Below the pieces are notes generated by a model that did no database searches, had not been told where the DNA came from, and saw only the letters and a list, made by a program, of their open reading frames with translations. From Rhodoferax sp. (GTDB taxonomy: Bacteria > Pseudomonadota > Gammaproteobacteria > Burkholderiales > Burkholderiaceae_C), in NCBI GenBank assembly GCA_030833685.1, contig JAURGS010000014.1, forward strand, positions 1 to 23,173: a stretch of 23,173 nucleotides of DNA. Direction: 5' to 3'. The position numbers and the translations under genes are program-made. The first letter of the stretch is position 1. Every line of letters begins with the position of its first letter. Below are positions 21,679 to 23,173 of the stretch, one piece after another.

Positions 21679-21700
21679 TGGCTACGCAGTGGCTACACGG
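21679..21700 (+). repeat. Putative integrase arm-type sites, right
   Basis: TGGCTACGCAG (21679-21689) is followed directly by TGGCTACACGG (21690-21700) and then by a partial third copy (CGGCTACC). The first copy is identical to the two tandem copies at 775-796 beside the integrase gene, in the same orientation. The position, 56 bp inside the right attachment repeat, fits arm-type integrase or excisionase binding sites. Confidence 0.65.
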
Positions 21701-21712
21701 CTACCAGAAAAG

Positions 21713-21747
21713 AAAAAAGGTTAGTGACTGCTACATCACTAACCTTT
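21713..21747 (-). terminator. Element-supplied terminator for tRNA-Asn
   Basis: A perfect 12-bp stem (21716-21727 with 21736-21747, 8-nt loop) is followed on the minus strand by a T-run (21718-21713). It sits 8 bp after the CCA end of tRNA-Asn and serves as its terminator. The sequence differs from the displaced one at 565-602, so it came in with the element. Confidence 0.85.
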
Positions 21748-21755
21748 GTCTTTAT

Positions 21756-21802
21756 TGGCTCCCCGACCTGGGCTCGAACCAGGGACCTACGGATTAACAG
21801 TC
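21756..21802. repeat. Right attachment site (47-bp direct repeat)
   Basis: Identical to 610-656 over 47 bp. It forms the 3' portion of the intact tRNA-Asn gene, so integration restored a complete tRNA. Confidence 0.93.
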
Positions 21803-21831
21803 CGGCGCTCTACCGACTGAGCTATCGGGGA
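21756..21831 (-). tRNA. tRNA-Asn (anticodon GTT)
   Basis: A 76-nt cloverleaf on the minus strand. The 7-bp acceptor stem is TCCCCGA with TCGGGGA, then G and an encoded CCA. The D-arm is GCTC AGTCGGTA GAGC, the anticodon loop CTGTTAA contains GTT, and the T-loop TTCGAGC is closed by CCTGG/CCAGG. It reads asparagine codons. It is the integration target of the element, and its 3' 47 nt are duplicated at the far end. Confidence 0.97.
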
Positions 21832-21877
21832 AAAGTCACTGAATTATAACGTTGAAAAATTTAAAGTCAGCTAACTG

Positions 21878-22804
21878 CTAATTGTTTCTTAAGCTGTGAT
21901 CGGCTGCTTTGTTGATCAGAGCATTGAGTTGCAGTACTGCCGACTCCGGATCACGCGCTGCTGTGATGGCGCGCACCACAGCAATTGCCCCGACCCCACT
22001 GGGCAAGACCTGTGACAGGTTGTTGGCATCAATACCGCCAATGGCCACCAGGGGGTAATTGCGCATCAAGCGAGCATAGGCACGCAGCCGCCCAACTCCC
22101 TGAGGTGGCGTGGGCATACGCTTGAGCGTGGTGGGAAAGACCGCGCCCATGGCAATGTAGCTGGGGCTGAAGCGGTCGGCATGAATCATTTCAGCGTAAC
22201 CATGACTGGACAATCCCAGGCGTAATCCTGCATGACGAATAGCCAAAAGATCTGCCGTTGCCATGTCTTCCTGGCCGAGATGCACGCCATAAGCGCCGGC
22301 AGCAATGGCCTCGCGCCAATGGTCGTTGATGAACAGCAGGGAGTTGGTGCCCTGTACCGCCTGCACGGCGGCTTGCACTTCATCACGAATGGCACGGGCA
22401 TCGTCAGATTTGAACCGCAATTGCAGGGTCGTTACACCGGCGCGCGCCATACGGCCGACCCATTGCGCCGACGGCAGCACGGCGTACAAGCCCAGCGCTT
22501 TCGGACAAGGCGCAAAGGCTTCTTGGCGAGGCCATGGGGCCAGGCCGAAATCTTCCGGCGCGTCTGGCCAATCATGGGGGTCAAATCGGCCGATTCGATT
22601 GGCATGGCGATGCCAGGCTTGCGCCAGACATTCTGCATCGGTTTCGATAAAACCCAGGGCCAGACTGGCGATTTTGGCGTGGCGATAGGTGGGGTCTGAC
22701 TGATGGAAGACAGGTTCTGCGAAATTGTCAACCGACAAGGCCAAGTCCTGATGCGCGCTGACGATAGCCTGTGCTTCAGGGCTTGAGGGATTGAGTGAAT
22801 TCAT
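21878..22804 (-). CDS. thiE: Thiamine-phosphate synthase with N-terminal extension
   Basis: Joins HMP-pyrophosphate and thiazole phosphate to give thiamine phosphate. The ThiE TIM barrel covers about residues 100-300: 'LGLYAVLPSAQWVGRMARAGVTTLQLR', 'LFINDHWREAIAAGAYGVHLGQED', 'LGLSSHGYAEM', 'YIAMGAVFPTTLKRMP' and 'LVAIGGIDANNL'. The first 95 or so residues are an extension I associate with betaproteobacterial ThiE proteins, of unclear role. The ATG at 22804 overlaps the thiG stop (ATGA), giving 308 residues; an in-frame start at 22816 is possible. It is a chromosomal gene next to the tRNA-Asn target and unaffected by the insertion. Confidence 0.93.
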   Translation of the reverse strand: MNSLNPSSPEAQAIVSAHQDLALSVDNFAEPVFHQSDPTYRHAKIASLALGFIETDAECLAQAWHRHANRIGRFDPHDWPDAPEDFGLAPWPRQEAFAPCPKALGLYAVLPSAQWVGRMARAGVTTLQLRFKSDDARAIRDEVQAAVQAVQGTNSLLFINDHWREAIAAGAYGVHLGQEDMATADLLAIRHAGLRLGLSSHGYAEMIHADRFSPSYIAMGAVFPTTLKRMPTPPQGVGRLRAYARLMRNYPLVAIGGIDANNLSQVLPSGVGAIAVVRAITAARDPESAVLQLNALINKAADHSLRNN

Positions 22805-23173
22805 GGGTGATGCCAAAAGGGGGTGCCCAGGACAGGCGTTGAGGGTTGAGCGGCCTCCTGCTCAGCCATGGCCCCAGAGCGCCAAGCCAAGCGGCCTGCC
22901 TGGGTGGCGTTGGCAAATGCCAATGCCATGGCCGCTGGATCCTGGGACAAGGCCACCGCCGTGTTCAGCAGCACTCCGTCATAACCCCATTCCATCACCG
23001 TGCAGGCGTGAGACGGGCGGCCCAGGCCGGCATCGACAATCATGGGCACATCCAGCCGTTCGCGCAGCGTGCGCATGGCGTAAGGGTTGACCGGGCCTTT
23101 GCCGGTGCCAATGGGTGCGGCCCAGGGCATGACCGCCTGACAACCGACATCCACCAGTCGCTGGCATAGCACT
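22801..23173 (-). CDS. thiG: Thiazole synthase ThiG, C-terminal part (cut by window end)
   Basis: ThiG builds the thiazole ring of thiamine from deoxyxylulose phosphate, dehydroglycine and ThiS-thiocarboxylate. Only the last 123 or so residues are in view: 'AVMPWAAPIGTGKGPVNP', 'VPMIVDAGLGRPSHACTVMEWGYDGVLLNTAVA' and 'ANATQAGRLAWRSG' are hallmark segments of the phosphate-binding end of the barrel. The frame is open through the window edge, so the 5' part is missing here, not mutated. The stop overlaps the thiE start. Confidence 0.95.
   Translation of the reverse strand, partial: VLCQRLVDVGCQAVMPWAAPIGTGKGPVNPYAMRTLRERLDVPMIVDAGLGRPSHACTVMEWGYDGVLLNTAVALSQDPAAMALAFANATQAGRLAWRSGAMAEQEAAQPSTPVLGTPFWHHP

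Larger units (their letters stand above)
610..21755. mobile_element. Integrative element in tRNA-Asn with hydrogenase cargo
   Basis: The element is bounded by the 47-bp repeat and is about 21,146 bp long, counting one repeat copy. It has an integrase gene next to the left junction, a replication/regulation module (2303-6820), a hydrogenase structural and maturation cargo (7132-20243) and two secreted-protein genes at the right end. I see no relaxase, conjugation, capsid or terminase large-subunit genes. If the element moves, it probably needs a helper or excises and integrates only. The integrase, helicase and AlpA-like genes resemble satellite and genomic-island modules of Burkholderiales. 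The exact crossover point within the 47 bp cannot be fixed from one sequence. Confidence 0.9.

Overview
The window comes from a betaproteobacterium, most likely Burkholderiales. The flanks carry an ordinary thiG-thiE thiamine operon, a tRNA-Asn gene and a small secreted protein gene, and the coding style and replication-module proteins resemble Burkholderiales mobile elements. I made no database comparison, so the genus is open.

Almost everything between the flanks is one integrative element of about 21.1 kb inserted in the 3' end of tRNA-Asn(GTT). A 47-bp perfect direct repeat (610-656 and 21756-21802) marks the two junctions. The right copy completes the functional tRNA. The left copy is the displaced original tRNA end, still followed by its old terminator. 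Next to the left junction is a tyrosine integrase gene, and matching 11-bp tandem repeats near both ends look like its arm-type binding sites. Positions 2303-6820 hold a small recombination/replication module: a hypothetical protein, an AlpA-like DNA-binding protein, a RepA-like helicase and three small element proteins.

The cargo (7132-20243) is a complete-looking, unusual [NiFe]-hydrogenase island built around a divergent promoter region near 15.7 kb. Leftward run a CobW-type GTPase and a MerR-family regulator. After a textbook MerR-type promoter (19-bp spacer with a perfect 21-bp palindrome) comes the structural operon: small subunit, five tandem genes for roughly 93-residue single-span membrane proteins, large subunit, a degenerate maturation-protease homologue, a winged-helix protein with a Cys/His tail, a degenerate Rieske protein, and a genuine maturation endopeptidase. 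Rightward run a CooC-like nickel ATPase, a truncated HypF, HypC, HypD and HypE. HypA, HypB and a cytochrome b subunit are not encoded here.

The small subunit has no Tat signal, so the enzyme should face the cytoplasm. Its sequence resembles the aerobic, high-affinity H2-oxidising hydrogenases (groups 1h, 1l and 2a), and its exact subgroup needs a tree. The simplest reading is a transferable package for scavenging trace H2. HypCDEF build and insert the Fe(CN)2CO group, CooC and possibly the CobW protein supply nickel, and the endopeptidase trims the large subunit. Electrons may leave through the Rieske-like protein and the membrane proteins to quinone. Two secreted proteins of unknown role (20281-21424) lie at the right end of the element.
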